Shown here piece by piece: positions 17,045 to 28,400 of a DNA stretch of 61,571 nucleotides. Numbering within the stretch: the first letter of the stretch is position 1; the number at the start of each line of letters is the position of its first letter. A program made the position numbers and the translations under genes. Where the stretch lies: positions 1 through 61,571 of the forward strand of contig JAVKGX010000011.1 in NCBI GenBank assembly GCA_031432545.1, in the 5' to 3' direction. The DNA comes from Armatimonadota bacterium. Lineage in GTDB: Bacteria > Sysuimicrobiota > Sysuimicrobiia > Sysuimicrobiales > Sysuimicrobiaceae. The notes under the pieces were generated by a model. It was given only the letters and a program-made list of their open reading frames with translations, did no database searches and had not been told where the DNA came from.

Positions 17045-19330
17045 GTGCCGAGGATCGTCAAGACCAAAGTCGAGTTCGAAGGCCGCATCGAGGAGCGCGA
17101 GGTCGTCGTCGAGGGTGAGGACCTGCCGCCGTACGAGCAGACCTCCTTCCGCTACGTCGGCAAACCGATCCCGCGCGTCGACGGCCCGTTGCGCGCCACC
17201 GGACGGGCGACGTACACGGCGGACCTGGCGCCGCCGGGGACGCTGCATGTGCGGTTTTTGCGGTCGCCCCACGCGCACGCGCGGATCCGGGCCGTCCGGA
17301 CCGAGCGGGCCGAACGCATGCCCGGGGTCTTCGGGGTAGCCACCCGCCACAACTGCGACCTGGTCTGGCGGCGGTGGCGGTTGTTCGAGGACGTCGTGCG
17401 CTACGCGGGGGACGAGGTGGCGGCGGTGTGCGCCGCAACCCAGGAGATCGCCGAGCAGGCGCTGCGGTGCATCGAGGTGGACTACGAACCCCTTCCGTTC
17501 GTCACCGACATCGAGGACGCGATCGCACCCGATGCACCGCGCGTGTGGGAGTCGGGCAACCTGCTGCGCGAGCCACCCTACGTCCGAGGCGACGTCGAGC
17601 GCGCGCTCGCCGGTGCCGATGTGGTCGTCGAGCTGGAGGTGCGGACGGCCTGCGCCCTGCACAACTCCATGGAGCCACACATTGCGGTGGCGCAGTGGGA
17701 AGGGGACCGGCTGACGGTCTGGGAGTCCACGCAGCACATCTTCGGTGTCCGCGACGCGCTCGCCGCCGCCTTCGGCCTGGGCGTCGACCGCGTGCGCGTC
17801 CTCAAGCAGTTCATGGGCGGAGGGTTCGGCAGCAAGAACGCCGTCGGCAAGTACACCCTGATCGCATCGCACTTCGCGCGCATGACCGGACGGCCGGTGC
17901 GGTGCGGACTGGATCGCCACGAGGAGAACCTCTGCGCCGGAAACCGCGGCGCGTCGCTGCAACGGATCCGGCTGGGCGCGCGCGGCGATGGGACCCTGGT
18001 GGCGATCGACGCGACCCTCTACACACAGCTGGGCGCCTACGCGGCTTGGGCGCCTGCGATCGGCGGGCCGTTCCGCGAACTGTACGCGTGCCCGAACGTG
18101 CGCACGGAGGAAGTCGGGGTCTTCACGCACACCGGACCGTTCGCGGCCTTCCGCGCTCCCGGTTACGTGGAGGGAACGGTGGGCCTGGAAGTCGCGATGG
18201 ACGAACTCGCCGCGCGGCTGGGAATCGATCCGCTGGAGATTCGCCGCCGCAACCACGCGGACCGCGACCCGGCCACCGGGCAATCCTATTCCGCCAAGCA
18301 CCTGTTGCGCGCCTACGACCTGGGAGCGGAACGGATCGGATGGCAGCGCCGCGGCCGGCTGCCGCAGGGCACCAAGCGGCGCGGCCTGGGGATGGCCAGC
18401 CAGATCTGGGGTGGCGCCGGCGGCCCGCCTGCGTATGCGATGGTGCGCCTCAACCGGGACGGCAGCGCAGAGGTGATCACCGGCACGCAGGACATCGGTA
18501 CGGGCACCCGCACCGTACTCGCCCAGATCGCCGCCGAGGAGCTGGGGCTTCCGATCGAGCGAGTGACCGTCCACCTGGGGGATACCGAAAACCCGTACTC
18601 CCCGCTGTCGGCCGGCAGCCAGACCCTGGCCTCGGTGGGGCCCGCGGTGCGCATGGCGGCTGCGGACGCCCATCGGCAGGTGCTGGAGTTCGCCGCACAG
18701 ATGCTGGAGGCCGACCCCGCCGACCTGCGGGCGGACGACGGCGAGATCGAGGTAGCGGGCGCGCCGACCCGACGTCTGTCGTTTCGCGCGGTGGCCGAAA
18801 AACTGGGCAACTTCCAGATCCTGGGCCGCGGCTTTCGGGGCCCCAACGCCGCCGACCAGCGCCTGCGGACGTTCGGGGCTCAGTTCGCCGAGGTGGAGGT
18901 GGACGTCGACACCTTAGACATCCACGTGCTGCGGATCGTCGCGGTGCACGAGTGCGGCCGGATCATCAACCCACTCACCCTCAGCAGCCAGGTCGAAGGC
19001 GGCATCCTGCAGGGCGTAGGCTTCGCGCTCACCGAAGGGCGGCTGCTGGACCCGGCCACAGGCCGGCCGGTGAACGCCAACCTCGAGGACTACAAGATCC
19101 CGACGGCCCAAGACGCGCCGGTGATCGAGCACTACATGATCGAGGCCAGCGACGACGCAGCCAACAACCTGGGTGCCAAGGGCATGGGCGAACCGCCGAT
19201 CATCCCGACCGCGGCGGCGATCGCCAACGCCGTCTCGGATGCGCTGGGCGTGCGCATCACACACCTTCCGATCCGACGCGAAGTCGTGCTGGCGGCGGTC
19301 GAGCAGGCACGGCGGTCGGGGCAACTGTAG
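17045..19330 (+). CDS. Molybdenum hydroxylase large (Moco-binding) subunit
   Basis: 761 aa from GTG 17045, with GAGG upstream. An a/b hammerhead domain begins near residue 35 (YVGKPIPRVDGPLRATGRAT). Moco-binding blocks are MGGGFGSKNAVGKYT, FAAFRAPGYVEG, GTQDIGTGTRTVLAQIAAEELGL and SAGSQTLASVGPAVRMA. The catalytic Glu lies in LGAKGMGEPPIIPTA near the C terminus. The AYxCSFR loop of true aerobic CO dehydrogenase is absent, so CO oxidation is unlikely. An aldehyde, purine or aromatic N-heterocycle substrate is more plausible but not identifiable. A 40-90 residue N-terminal stretch (RIVKTKVEFEGRIEEREVVV) precedes the conserved start, slightly longer than usual. Confidence 0.92.
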   Translation: MPRIVKTKVEFEGRIEEREVVVEGEDLPPYEQTSFRYVGKPIPRVDGPLRATGRATYTADLAPPGTLHVRFLRSPHAHARIRAVRTERAERMPGVFGVATRHNCDLVWRRWRLFEDVVRYAGDEVAAVCAATQEIAEQALRCIEVDYEPLPFVTDIEDAIAPDAPRVWESGNLLREPPYVRGDVERALAGADVVVELEVRTACALHNSMEPHIAVAQWEGDRLTVWESTQHIFGVRDALAAAFGLGVDRVRVLKQFMGGGFGSKNAVGKYTLIASHFARMTGRPVRCGLDRHEENLCAGNRGASLQRIRLGARGDGTLVAIDATLYTQLGAYAAWAPAIGGPFRELYACPNVRTEEVGVFTHTGPFAAFRAPGYVEGTVGLEVAMDELAARLGIDPLEIRRRNHADRDPATGQSYSAKHLLRAYDLGAERIGWQRRGRLPQGTKRRGLGMASQIWGGAGGPPAYAMVRLNRDGSAEVITGTQDIGTGTRTVLAQIAAEELGLPIERVTVHLGDTENPYSPLSAGSQTLASVGPAVRMAAADAHRQVLEFAAQMLEADPADLRADDGEIEVAGAPTRRLSFRAVAEKLGNFQILGRGFRGPNAADQRLRTFGAQFAEVEVDVDTLDIHVLRIVAVHECGRIINPLTLSSQVEGGILQGVGFALTEGRLLDPATGRPVNANLEDYKIPTAQDAPVIEHYMIEASDDAANNLGAKGMGEPPIIPTAAAIANAVSDALGVRITHLPIRREVVLAAVEQARRSGQL

Positions 19331-19370
19331 CCGTGGTGTCGGTGACCGGGCGGCGCAACGTGGAGTTTCC

Positions 19371-20348
19371 GTGAACCCGTTCGCGTACCTGCAGGCGAAG
19401 ACCCTCCGTTCGGCGGTCCGGGCAGCCCGACAGGAGGGCGCGGCGATCCTAGCCGGCGGCACGGACCTGATCCCGCTGATACAAGACGGTATCGTAACAC
19501 CGGCCGTCGTGGTGAGCCTCGGTTCGGTGCGTGGGCTGGACGGGATCCGCTCCGGGTCCGAGGGGCTGCGGATCGGCGCCTGCGTCACGTTGAGCGCCCT
19601 CGCCGCCCACCGCGCCGTCCGCACGCGCTACACGGCACTCGCCGAAGCGGCACGGGCTGCGGCGTCCTGGCAGATCCGCAACCAGGGAACGGTCGGCGGC
19701 AACCTCTGCCAGCACTCACGCTGCTGGTACTACCGGCAGGACTTCCCGTGCCTGCGGCGGGGCGGGGACCGGTGCTCGGCCGCAGACGGCGAGAACCGGC
19801 TGCATGCGATCCTCGGCGGCGGACCGTGCTACGACGTGCACCCGTCCGACCTCGCTCCCGCGCTGGTCGCGCTCGATGGGCGCGTCCGGATCGCCGGCCC
19901 GGGGGGGAACCGTGAGATCCCACTGGAGCAGCTGTTCGTCCACCCGTCGGCCAATGCCCGCCACCACCTGGCGCTCGGCCGCGGCGAGATCGTGACCGCG
20001 GTGATCGTACCCCGGCCGGCGGACGGGACGCGCAGCCTGTACCTCAAGGCGATGGACCGCGCAGCCTGGTCGTTCGCGCTCGCCAGCGTGGCGGTCGCCG
20101 GGCGCGTCGAGGACGGCCGCGTCACCGGACTGCGTGTCTGCCTGGGCGGCGTGGCGCCGGTGCCGTGGCGGGCCCGGGCGGTCGAACAGGCACTGGTGGG
20201 CCAGCCCCTCCACAGTCAGCGCGTCGAGCAGGCGGTCGAGCGGGAACTGGAGATGGCCAAACCTCTGGGCCGCAACGCCTACAAGGTCGCGCTCACGCGC
20301 GGCCTGCTGCGGCGGGCCCTGCACACGCTCGGTCACGCCAAGGCCTGA
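19371..20348 (+). CDS. Molybdenum hydroxylase FAD subunit with an extra Cys-rich loop
   Basis: 325 aa from GTG 19371, preceded by GGAG. FAD-binding signatures are [14 protein letters not shown] and the NQGTVGGNL loop. Immediately after it come C113, C118, C127, C135 and C153 within [20 protein letters not shown] and the following [12 protein letters not shown]. In 4-hydroxybenzoyl-CoA reductase, an inserted loop of this FAD subunit holds an extra 4Fe-4S cluster. Four of these cysteines could do the same, giving a Mo/2x2Fe-2S/4Fe-4S/FAD chain. The enzyme is probably cytoplasmic and tied to a low-potential or unusual electron partner. Confidence 0.9.
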   Translation: MNPFAYLQAKTLRSAVRAARQEGAAILAGGTDLIPLIQDGIVTPAVVVSLGSVRGLDGIRSGSEGLRIGACVTLSALAAHRAVRTRYTALAEAARAAASWQIRNQGTVGGNLCQHSRCWYYRQDFPCLRRGGDRCSAADGENRLHAILGGGPCYDVHPSDLAPALVALDGRVRIAGPGGNREIPLEQLFVHPSANARHHLALGRGEIVTAVIVPRPADGTRSLYLKAMDRAAWSFALASVAVAGRVEDGRVTGLRVCLGGVAPVPWRARAVEQALVGQPLHSQRVEQAVERELEMAKPLGRNAYKVALTRGLLRRALHTLGHAKA

Positions 20349-20403
20349 GCACGCGGCGCCCGCGCCTGGATGCGGCGATTCCCACCCGCGTCGAGGGCCG
20401 AAC

Positions 20404-20496
20404 CTACTGGATGACGAACCGCCCCGCGCTGGCCATCAGCAGGAGCACGAAGACGGTGAGCAGCACCAAGATCAATTCGGTGTTGCCGGAGAACAC
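20404..20496 (-). CDS. 30-aa single-span membrane micro-protein
   Basis: A short frame reading [20 protein letters not shown] followed by [10 protein letters not shown] and a TAG stop. It is one hydrophobic helix with a small polar N terminus. The GTG start at 20496 has a strong Shine-Dalgarno GGGAGG (20503-20508 on the complementary strand) 6 bases away. It occupies the otherwise empty 332-base gap between the Mo hydroxylase and gatC, opposite in strand to both. No family is recognised. The good ribosome site and clean TM segment support translation, but nothing else does. Confidence 0.55.
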   Translation of the reverse strand: MFSGNTELILVLLTVFVLLLMASAGRFVIQ

Positions 20497-20613
20497 GGCA
20501 CACCTCCCGTCCCCTTTGTCCGACCTCCGATCCTCTGCTTGGGAGTACGCACGTCGCACCGTGCGGGTTCACCTGGGTGTGGGCTGCGACAGGCCGGTCA
20601 CCTGCCCGGCGCA

Positions 20614-20644
20614 TTGGCGACGTGCGCGACACCCGTGCTACGAT
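20614..20644 (+). promoter_or_regulatory. Possible gatCAB promoter
   Basis: TTGGCG (20614-20619) and TACGAT (20639-20644) lie upstream of gatC. The 19-base spacer is longer than ideal, so this is tentative. It would give a leader of about 30 bases containing the GAGG ribosome site. Confidence 0.35.
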
Positions 20645-20680
20645 ACGCAAGGCTCCCCGGATCTTCGACACGAGGATCTC

Positions 20681-20977
20681 ATGCGGATCACACCGGACAC
20701 CGTCGCCTACGTCGCGCGGCTCAGCCGCCTGGAGCTGACCGAAACCGAACGAGAACGGTTCGGCGAGCAGCTCAACGCGATCCTCGCGCACTTCGCAGCG
20801 CTGGACCGGCTGTCCACCGAGGGGGTGGAGGCGACGTCGCACGCGGTTCGGGTGACGAACGTCTTCCGCGACGACCGGGTCGACCCCTCCCTCCCCATGG
20901 ACGAAGTGATCGCGATGGCGCCGCAGTCGCGCGAGGGCTTCGTCGTCGTCCCGCGTGTCATAGAGCCCGACGAATGA
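20681..20977 (+). CDS. gatC: Asp/Glu-tRNA amidotransferase subunit C
   Basis: 98 aa from ATG 20681. The GatC pattern is clear: [21 protein letters not shown], then [15 protein letters not shown] and the Asp-Pro rich [13 protein letters not shown] tail with [12 protein letters not shown]. GatC stabilises and links GatA and GatB. The complex converts Glu-tRNA-Gln and Asp-tRNA-Asn to the amidated forms. The stop overlaps the gatA start (ATGA). Confidence 0.95.
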   Translation: MRITPDTVAYVARLSRLELTETERERFGEQLNAILAHFAALDRLSTEGVEATSHAVRVTNVFRDDRVDPSLPMDEVIAMAPQSREGFVVVPRVIEPDE

Positions 20978-22449
20978 CCGATCTGCTGGCCCTTTCCTAC
21001 ACCGAAGTCCGATCTCGTCTCGGCAAGGACCTGTCGGTGGCGGAGGTCGTAGAGGCGTACCTCGACCGGATCGCTGCCGTCGACGACGTCGTGCACGCGT
21101 ACATCACGGTCACGGCCGAGTCGGCGCGCGCGGAGGCCACAGCGCTGGACGCCCGGATCGCATCGGGCGAGCCCGCCCCCCCTCTGGCAGGCCTCGCGGT
21201 CGCCATCAAGGACAACATATGCACGCGGGGCGTGCGGACGACCTGCGGGTCGTCGATCTTGCACGACTTCGTGCCGCCCTACGATGCGACCGCCGTCCGC
21301 CGGCTGCGCTCGGCGGGGGCCGTCGTGCTGGGCAAGACGAATCTGGACGAGTTCGCGATGGGGTCGTCTACCGAAAACTCGGCGTTCGGCCCGACGCGCA
21401 ACCCATGGAACCTCGACGCGGTGCCGGGGGGCAGCAGCGGCGGATCCGCGGCCGCGGTGGCGGCCGGGGCTGCGCTGGCGGCGCTCGGATCAGACACCGG
21501 CGGTTCGATCCGTCTGCCGGCGGCGCTGTGCGGCGTCGTCGGCCTCAAGCCGACCTACGGGCGGGTGTCGCGCTACGGGCTGGTCGCCTTCGCTTCCTCG
21601 CTGGATCAGATCGGGCCGTTCGCCCGGACCGTGGCGGACTGCGCGTGGGTGCTGAGGGCGATCAGCGGACGCGACCCGCTCGATTCGACGTCGGTCGACC
21701 TGCCCGTGCCGGACTTCGCCGGGCAGCTGACCGCAGACGTGCGCGGCCTGCGCGTCGGCGTGCCGACGGAGTTCTTCGGCGAGGGTCTGCGGCCGGCGGT
21801 GCGCGACGCGGTTCTAACCGCCGTGAAGGTCCTCGAAGGCGCGGGTGCGGTCGTGGAGGAGGTGGCGCTGCCGACGCTGGAGTACGCGTTGCCGACCTAC
21901 TACCTGATCGCCTGCGCGGAGGTCAGCAGCAACCTGGCCCGCTACGACGGCGTGGCCTACGGACACCGGTCGCCGCGGGCGGAAGACCTGTATACGCTGT
22001 ACACGAGGACGCGCGCGGAGGGCTTTGGCGCGGAGGCCAAACGGCGCATCATGCTGGGTACGTTCGCGCTGTCAGCCGGCTACTACGAGGGCTTTTATAA
22101 GAAGGCCCAGCAGGTGCGCACGCTGGTGCGCCGCGACTTCGACCGCTGCTTCGAGCGCGTGGACATCCTCGCCACACCGGTCTCGCCCACACCCGGGTTC
22201 TGGATCGGCGAAAAGGTCGACGACCCGCTGCAGATGTACTTGTCCGACGTGTACACGATCCCTGTCAACCTGGCCGGGCTGCCGGGGATCTCCGTCCCGT
22301 GCGGGTTCGACGGCGGGCTGCCGATCGGGCTGCAGCTGATCGGCCGTCCGTTCGACGAAGCCACAATCCTGCGCGCCGCGCACGCCTACGAACAGGCGAC
22401 GGAGTGGCACAGGGCACGCCCGCCGCTGGGTGCGCGGGGCACAGCATGA
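20974..22449 (+). CDS. gatA: Asp/Glu-tRNA amidotransferase subunit A (amidase)
   Basis: 491 aa amidase-signature enzyme that releases ammonia from glutamine. The Ser-cisSer-Lys triad is visible in [11 protein letters not shown] (Lys), [16 protein letters not shown] (cis-Ser) and [19 protein letters not shown] (nucleophile). The C terminus [23 protein letters not shown] is typical. ATG at 20974 overlaps the gatC stop and the end overlaps gatB by ATGA, so the three subunits are translationally coupled. Confidence 0.97.
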   Translation: MTDLLALSYTEVRSRLGKDLSVAEVVEAYLDRIAAVDDVVHAYITVTAESARAEATALDARIASGEPAPPLAGLAVAIKDNICTRGVRTTCGSSILHDFVPPYDATAVRRLRSAGAVVLGKTNLDEFAMGSSTENSAFGPTRNPWNLDAVPGGSSGGSAAAVAAGAALAALGSDTGGSIRLPAALCGVVGLKPTYGRVSRYGLVAFASSLDQIGPFARTVADCAWVLRAISGRDPLDSTSVDLPVPDFAGQLTADVRGLRVGVPTEFFGEGLRPAVRDAVLTAVKVLEGAGAVVEEVALPTLEYALPTYYLIACAEVSSNLARYDGVAYGHRSPRAEDLYTLYTRTRAEGFGAEAKRRIMLGTFALSAGYYEGFYKKAQQVRTLVRRDFDRCFERVDILATPVSPTPGFWIGEKVDDPLQMYLSDVYTIPVNLAGLPGISVPCGFDGGLPIGLQLIGRPFDEATILRAAHAYEQATEWHRARPPLGARGTA

Positions 22450-23948
22450 GCGCGGGAGCGCCGGTGGGACTCGCAGGCGAACGCCCAGGCGGCGATCCGG
22501 AAGTCGAGGTCGTCATCGGTCTGGAGATCCACGTCCAGCTGCTGACGGCGTCCAAGATGTTCTGCGGTTGCAGCACGCGGTTTGCAGCACCGCCGAACAC
22601 GCAGACCTGCCCGGTCTGCCTGGGCTTGCCCGGCTCGTTGCCGGTGATCAACCGTCGAGCGGTCGAACTGGGGCTGCGGGCCGCGCTGGCGCTGCACTGC
22701 ACGGTCCAGCCGATCTCCCAGTTCCACCGCAAGAACTACTACTATCCGGATCTCCCGAAGAACTACCAGATCTCGCAGTACCAGTACACCGGTCATCCGC
22801 CTCTGGCGACGGACGGCCATCTGGAGATCAACACCGACGGCGGCCGGCGGCGGGTCCGAATCCGGCGCGTGCACCTGGAGGAGGACACGGCCAAGCTGAT
22901 CCACCCCCCGGGCGCCGACCACAGTTTGGTGGACTACAACCGTTCCGGCGTGCCGCTGATGGAGATCGTCACGCAACCGGACCTGCGGTCTCCGGCGGAG
23001 GCCGGCGCCTTCCTTCGGGCGCTGCGCCAGGTGCTGCAGTACGCGGAGGTGTCGACGGGCCGCATGGAGGAAGGCACCTTGCGCTGCGACGCGAACGTCT
23101 CGCTGCGCCACCCCGATGGAGAGCTGGGCACGCGCACCGAGGTCAAGAACATGAACTCGATCCGGTCGGTGGAGCGTGCTTTGGCCTTCGAGGTGGCCCG
23201 CCAGCACCAGGTTCTGGTGCACGGCGGCGAGGTGGTGCAGGAGACCCGCCACTGGGACGAGCGGCGCGGGGTCACGTTCGCCTCGCGGACGAAGGAGCAG
23301 GCTGAAGACTACCGCTACTTCCCCGAACCCGACCTCGTACCGATGGTGGTGACCGAGGCCTGGCTGGCCGAGATCGCATCGGGTCTGCCGGAGATGCCCG
23401 AAGCCCGGCGCAACCGGTTCGTCTCAGCCTACGGCCTGGGGACGCACGAGGCAGGCGTGCTCGTACAGACGCGAGAGGGGGCCGACTTCTTCGAGGAGGC
23501 GGTGCGGCTACACCCCAGCCCGCAGGCGATCGCGAACTGGCAGATCGGGGACTTGGCCGCGTATTTGAACGAGCACAACCTGGAACTGAGCGATCTGCCG
23601 ATCACTCCGGCCCACCTGGCGGAACTCGTGCGCCTCGTCGAAGACGGGACGATCAGCGGCCGCATCGCCAAGGAGATCCTGCCGGAGGTGCTGTCCAGCG
23701 GCCGCCGACCGGAGGAGGTCGTCGCCGAGCGCGGGCTGGTCCAGATCCGGGACGAGGCGGCACTGCGCGAGGTGGTCCGCGCGGTGATCGCGGACAACCC
23801 GCAGGCAGTAGGCGACGTACGGGCGGGCAAGGAACGCGCGATCGGTGCGCTCGTCGGCCAGGTGATGAAGCGGACGCAAGGACGCGCGGATCCCGCGGCC
23901 GTCAACCGCCTTCTGCGCGAGGAGCTGGACCGCGACGGCGGAAGGTGA
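22446..23948 (+). CDS. gatB: Asp/Glu-tRNA amidotransferase subunit B
   Basis: 500 aa. The kinase/amidation domain has [34 protein letters not shown] and [15 protein letters not shown]. The C-terminal helical and YqeY-like tail contacts tRNA ([20 protein letters not shown]). GatB phosphorylates the mischarged aminoacyl-tRNA and accepts ammonia channelled from GatA. The presence of gatCAB suggests that GlnRS, AsnRS or both are missing from the genome, which cannot be checked here. Confidence 0.97.
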   Translation: MSAGAPVGLAGERPGGDPEVEVVIGLEIHVQLLTASKMFCGCSTRFAAPPNTQTCPVCLGLPGSLPVINRRAVELGLRAALALHCTVQPISQFHRKNYYYPDLPKNYQISQYQYTGHPPLATDGHLEINTDGGRRRVRIRRVHLEEDTAKLIHPPGADHSLVDYNRSGVPLMEIVTQPDLRSPAEAGAFLRALRQVLQYAEVSTGRMEEGTLRCDANVSLRHPDGELGTRTEVKNMNSIRSVERALAFEVARQHQVLVHGGEVVQETRHWDERRGVTFASRTKEQAEDYRYFPEPDLVPMVVTEAWLAEIASGLPEMPEARRNRFVSAYGLGTHEAGVLVQTREGADFFEEAVRLHPSPQAIANWQIGDLAAYLNEHNLELSDLPITPAHLAELVRLVEDGTISGRIAKEILPEVLSSGRRPEEVVAERGLVQIRDEAALREVVRAVIADNPQAVGDVRAGKERAIGALVGQVMKRTQGRADPAAVNRLLREELDRDGGR

Positions 23949-23970
23949 ACGGTCCATACCGGAGGCGAAG

Positions 23971-25344
23971 ATGAACCAGACGCGTGTGCTCACCCAACTG
24001 CCAGGACCCCGCAGCCAGGAGATCCTACGCCGACACGGCCAGGTGGTCGCCCGTGCCCTGAGCGTACATCTGCCCGCGGTCATCGACCGCGGAGAAGGCG
24101 CGCTGCTGTTCGACGTCGACGGCAACCGGTTCATCGACCTGGCCGGCGGCATCGGGTGCCTGGCGGTCGGGCATGCGCATCCGCGGGTCGTGCGGGCGAT
24201 CCAGCAGCAGGCGGCGCGGTTCACGCACACCGACTACACCGTCGTACCCTACGAGGGCTACGTGGAACTGGCCGAGCGTCTGGCCCGCAGCGCGCCAGGC
24301 GACTCCGCGAAGAAGGTGGCTCTGTTCAATTCCGGTGCGGAGGCTGTAGAGAACGCGGTGAAGATCGCGCGCGCGGCCACCGGCCGCCCGGCGGTCGTCG
24401 CCTTCGAGGGAGCCTTCCACGGCCGGACGTACATGGCGATGTCGCTGACGAGCAGAGTCGACCCCTACAAGCGCGATTTCGGGCCGTTCGTGCCCGAGGT
24501 CTACCGGGCGCCGTTTCCGTACGTCTACCGCAGCCCGTACCCGACGCCGGAAGCGACCGCGGACGACTGCATCCGGCAGCTGGAACGGATGTTTGCGCTG
24601 CACGTGCAGCCCGACCGGGTGGCCGCGGTCGTCGTCGAGCCGGTGCAGGGGGAGGGCGGGTTCGTGGTGCCGCCCCCGGACTTTTTGCCCAGGCTGCGGG
24701 AGCTCTGCGACCGGCACGGCATCCTGCTCATCGCCGACGAGGTGCAGACCGGTTTCGGCCGCACCGGTCGTATGTGGGCGGTCGAGCACTTTGGGGTGGA
24801 ACCCGACCTGATCACCGCGGCGAAGGCGATCGCGTCGGGGATGCCGCTGTCCGCGGTGATCGGGCGGGCGGAGATCATGGACGCCGTCCCGGACTCCGGG
24901 ATCGGCGGGACCTACGTCGGCAACCCCGTGGCGTGCGCCGCCGCCCTGGCTGTGCTGGATGTGATCGAGCAGGAGGGACTGATCGAGCGAGCGGTGCACA
25001 TCGGCGAGCAGCTGACCGAGCGGTTCCGCGCCATCCAGCGCGAGTGCAACATTGTGGGCGACGTGCGCGGCCTGGGCTCCATGGTGGCCATGGAGTTCGT
25101 CCTCGATCGGGACACGAGGACGCCCGCGCCTGCACACGCGCAGTCCGTAATCCGTCGGGCGATGCACGACGGCGTGCTGCTGCTGAAGGCGGGGATCTAC
25201 GGCAACGTCATCCGCATCCTGGCCCCGTTGGTGATCACGGACAACCAGCTCCACGAGGCCCTTGACGTCATCCACCGTGCCGTCGCCGAGACCCAGCGCC
25301 GACCGCTGATGGAAGTCCCCCAGACCAAGGGGACCGGGGTGTAA
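23971..25344 (+). CDS. gabT: Class III aminotransferase, 4-aminobutyrate type
   Basis: 457 aa PLP enzyme. Key blocks: LFDVDGNRFIDLAGGIGCLAVGHAHP, LFNSGAEAVENAVKIARAATG, AFEGAFHGRTYMAMSLTS, IADEVQTGFGRTGRMWA and the Schiff-base lysine in LITAAKAIASGMPLSAV, then GGTYVGNPVACAAALAVLD. This set is typical of GabT, which moves the amino group of GABA to 2-oxoglutarate; acetylornithine or other omega-amino substrates remain possible. It follows gatB by 22 bases but is not functionally related to it. GGAGG precedes the ATG. Confidence 0.9.
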   Translation: MNQTRVLTQLPGPRSQEILRRHGQVVARALSVHLPAVIDRGEGALLFDVDGNRFIDLAGGIGCLAVGHAHPRVVRAIQQQAARFTHTDYTVVPYEGYVELAERLARSAPGDSAKKVALFNSGAEAVENAVKIARAATGRPAVVAFEGAFHGRTYMAMSLTSRVDPYKRDFGPFVPEVYRAPFPYVYRSPYPTPEATADDCIRQLERMFALHVQPDRVAAVVVEPVQGEGGFVVPPPDFLPRLRELCDRHGILLIADEVQTGFGRTGRMWAVEHFGVEPDLITAAKAIASGMPLSAVIGRAEIMDAVPDSGIGGTYVGNPVACAAALAVLDVIEQEGLIERAVHIGEQLTERFRAIQRECNIVGDVRGLGSMVAMEFVLDRDTRTPAPAHAQSVIRRAMHDGVLLLKAGIYGNVIRILAPLVITDNQLHEALDVIHRAVAETQRRPLMEVPQTKGTGV

Positions 25345-25374
25345 GGGCGGCTGTCCCCACAGAGCGATCCTGGG

Positions 25375-25380
25375 TACAAT
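25375..25380 (+). promoter_or_regulatory. -10 element upstream of dnaE
   Basis: TACAAT lies 32 bases before the dnaE ATG. No good -35 is seen at the standard distance and no clear Shine-Dalgarno sequence precedes the start. A tentative promoter. Confidence 0.35.
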
Positions 25381-25412
25381 ATCTGGCGTAGGCCACGGCC
25401 CCGGACCACAAG

Positions 25413-28400
25413 ATGTCGGACTTCGTCCACCTCCATCTGCACACCGAGTATTCGCTGCTGGACGGCCACAGCCGCATCCAACCCCTGATGCATAGGGCGG
25501 CTCAGCTCGGCATGCGCGCTTTGGCCCTGACGGATCACGGCGCGATGTACGGCGCGATCGAGTTCTACAAGGCCGCGCGGGAAACCGGCATCAAGCCGAT
25601 CCTCGGGGTCGAGGCCTACCAGGCGGTGCGGCGTCACACCGACCGCGATCCGCGGGCGGACAACGCGTCGTTCCACCTCACTCTGCTGGCCTGCAACGAG
25701 GAGGGTTACCGGAACCTGATCCGGCTCGTGACGCGGGCACACCTGGACGGATTCTACTACCGCCCTCGCATCGACAAAGACCTGCTGGCCGCCCACAGCC
25801 GGGGTCTGATCGGCCTGTCGGGCTGCATGCAGGGCGAGGTGCCGCAGCGCCTGCTGCGCGGTGATCCGTCGGGCGCACGGGACGTGGCCGGGCTGTTCCG
25901 CGACATCTTCGAACCCGGCAACTTCTTCGTCGAGCTGCAAAACCAGGGACTGCCCGAACAGCAGCGGCTGATTCCCGCACTGGTCCAGCTGGCGCGCGAG
26001 GTGGGGCTGCCGATCGTGGCGACCAACGACGTGCACTACATCGCCCCCGAGGACGCCGAGGCGCAGGACGTGTTGATGTGCGTGCAGATGAACAAGACGG
26101 TGCACGATCCGGACCGGCCCCGGATGGGCGACGTCCCCCACTTCTACCTCAAGAGCGCCGAGGAGATGGCCCGCCTGTTCGCCGAGCTGCCCGAGGCCGT
26201 CCGCAACACGGTCGCCATCGCCGAGCGCTGCGACACTCGCATCGAGCTCGACGTACCGAAGCTGCCGGAGTTTCCGGTGCCCGAGGGCTTCACGGCCCAG
26301 AGCTACCTGCGCCACCTGTGCGAGCAGGGCATCCAGCGCCTGTACCCGCGCGTGACCCCCGAGATCCAGGAGCGGCTGGATTACGAACTCGGGGTGATCG
26401 AAAAGACCGGGTACGCGGCGTACTTCTTGATCGTCCAGGACTTCGTCCGGTTCGCCAAGGAGCGCGGCATCCTCACGACGGTGCGTGGATCGGCCGCGGG
26501 TTCACTGGTGCTGTACGCCTGCGGGGTCACGGATGTCGATCCGCTCGCCTACAAGCTGCCCTTCGACCGCTTCCTCAACCTTGAGCGGTACACGCTGCCG
26601 GACATCGACGTGGACTTCATGGATACGCGGCGGGACGAGGTCATCCGCTACGTCATGGACAAGTACGGCTCCGACCGCGTGGCCCAGATCATCACCTTCG
26701 GCACGATGAAGGCGCGGCAGGCCGTGCGCGACGTCGGCCGGGTACTGGGCATGAGCTACGGTGAGGTCGATCGGATCGCCAAGCGTGTGCCGTTCGCCGC
26801 GACGCTGGACGGTGCTCTGCACGGCGACCCGGAACTGCGTAAGATGGCCGACGAGGACGAACGGGTCGCCCGGCTGCTACAGCTGGCCCGCAAGCTCGAG
26901 GGCGTCGCCCGCAACGCCAGCACGCACGCAGCCGGGGTGATCATCTCGCGGGATCCGCTGACCGAGCACGTCCCCTTGACCCGGGGCAAGGACGACGCGG
27001 TGATGACGCAGTATGACATGAACAGCGTCGCCGACATCGGCCTGGTGAAGTTCGACTTCCTCGGTCTGACGAACCTCACGATCCTGGACACGGCACTGCG
27101 GATCATCGAGCGCAAGCGCGGCGTGCGCGTGGACCTGGCCCGGTTGCCCCTGGACGACCGGAAGACCTACGAACTGCTTTCTTCGGGGGAGACGACGGGG
27201 GTGTTCCAGTTGGAGTCGTCGGGGATGCGCCGGTACCTGCAGGAGCTGCGGCCCAGCAGCGTGCAGGACATCATGGCCATGGTCGCCCTGTTCCGGCCGG
27301 GCCCGATGGCCAACATCCCCGCCTACATCCGCCGCAAGCACGGGCGTGAGAAGGTGACCTACCCGCACCCGCTGCTGGAACCGGTGCTGCGCGACACCTA
27401 CGGTGTGATGGTCTACCAGGAGGACATCATGACCGTCGCGCAGGCGCTGGCCGGCTACACACTCGCCGAGGCCGACGTGCTGTGCTATGCGATCCGCAAG
27501 AAGGTCAAGGACAAGCTGCTGGCCCAGCGGGAGAAGTTCGTGCGCGGTGCGCGCGAGCGGGGCGTGCCCAAGGAGGTCGTCGACCGGGTCTTCGAACAGT
27601 TCGAGCCGTTCGCGCGGTACGGGTTCAACCGTGCCCACGCCGCATGCTACGGCCTGATCGCCTACTACACCGCGTACCTGAAGGCCAACTACCCGGCGGA
27701 GTACATGACTGCGGTGCTCAGCGCCGACAGCGGCAACCTCGAGCGCATCGGGCTCGACGTGGAGGAGTGCCGCCGGATGGGCATCGCGGTGCTCCCGCCC
27801 GACGTCAACGAGTCGGAAGCCGACTTCACCGTCGTCAACGAGAACACGATCCGGTTCGGGCTCAGCACGATCAAGAACGTCGGGACCGGTGCCGTCGAGC
27901 AGATCGTCCGCGCCCGGGAGGACGGCGGGCCGTTCCGGTCGCTGTACGACCTGTGCGCGCGAGTCGACGGCCGAGTGGTGACCAAGCGCGTCGTGGAGAG
28001 CCTGATCAAGGCCGGGGCGACCGATTCCCTGGGTCACCGGGCGGCGCTGCTGGCAGCGCTGGACGACGCGATGGAGTACGGGACGCGGCGGCAACGGCAG
28101 GCGGCCGGCGCGCAGACAGGCTTGTTTTCTTTCACCGCCGAAACCGACGCACCGCCCCCTCTGCCCGATGTGGAGCCGCTGGACACGCGAACGCTGCTCA
28201 AGATGGAACGGGAGATGCTCGGCCTGTACGTCACCGACCACCCGGTGCGCACGTGGCAGCCGATCCTCGAACGACAGGCCAGACACCGCATCGCGGATCT
28301 GCCCGCGGTCGGCGACCGGGAGACCGTCGTCGTCGGCGGCATCGTCACGCACGTGCGGGCCATGACTGCGAAGTCCAGCGGGAGCCGATTCGCGGCGGTG

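Noticed and set aside
17045-19330. Aerobic CO dehydrogenase large subunit
   Set aside because: The AYxCSFR active-site loop is missing; the FRAPG-type loop points to another hydroxylase.
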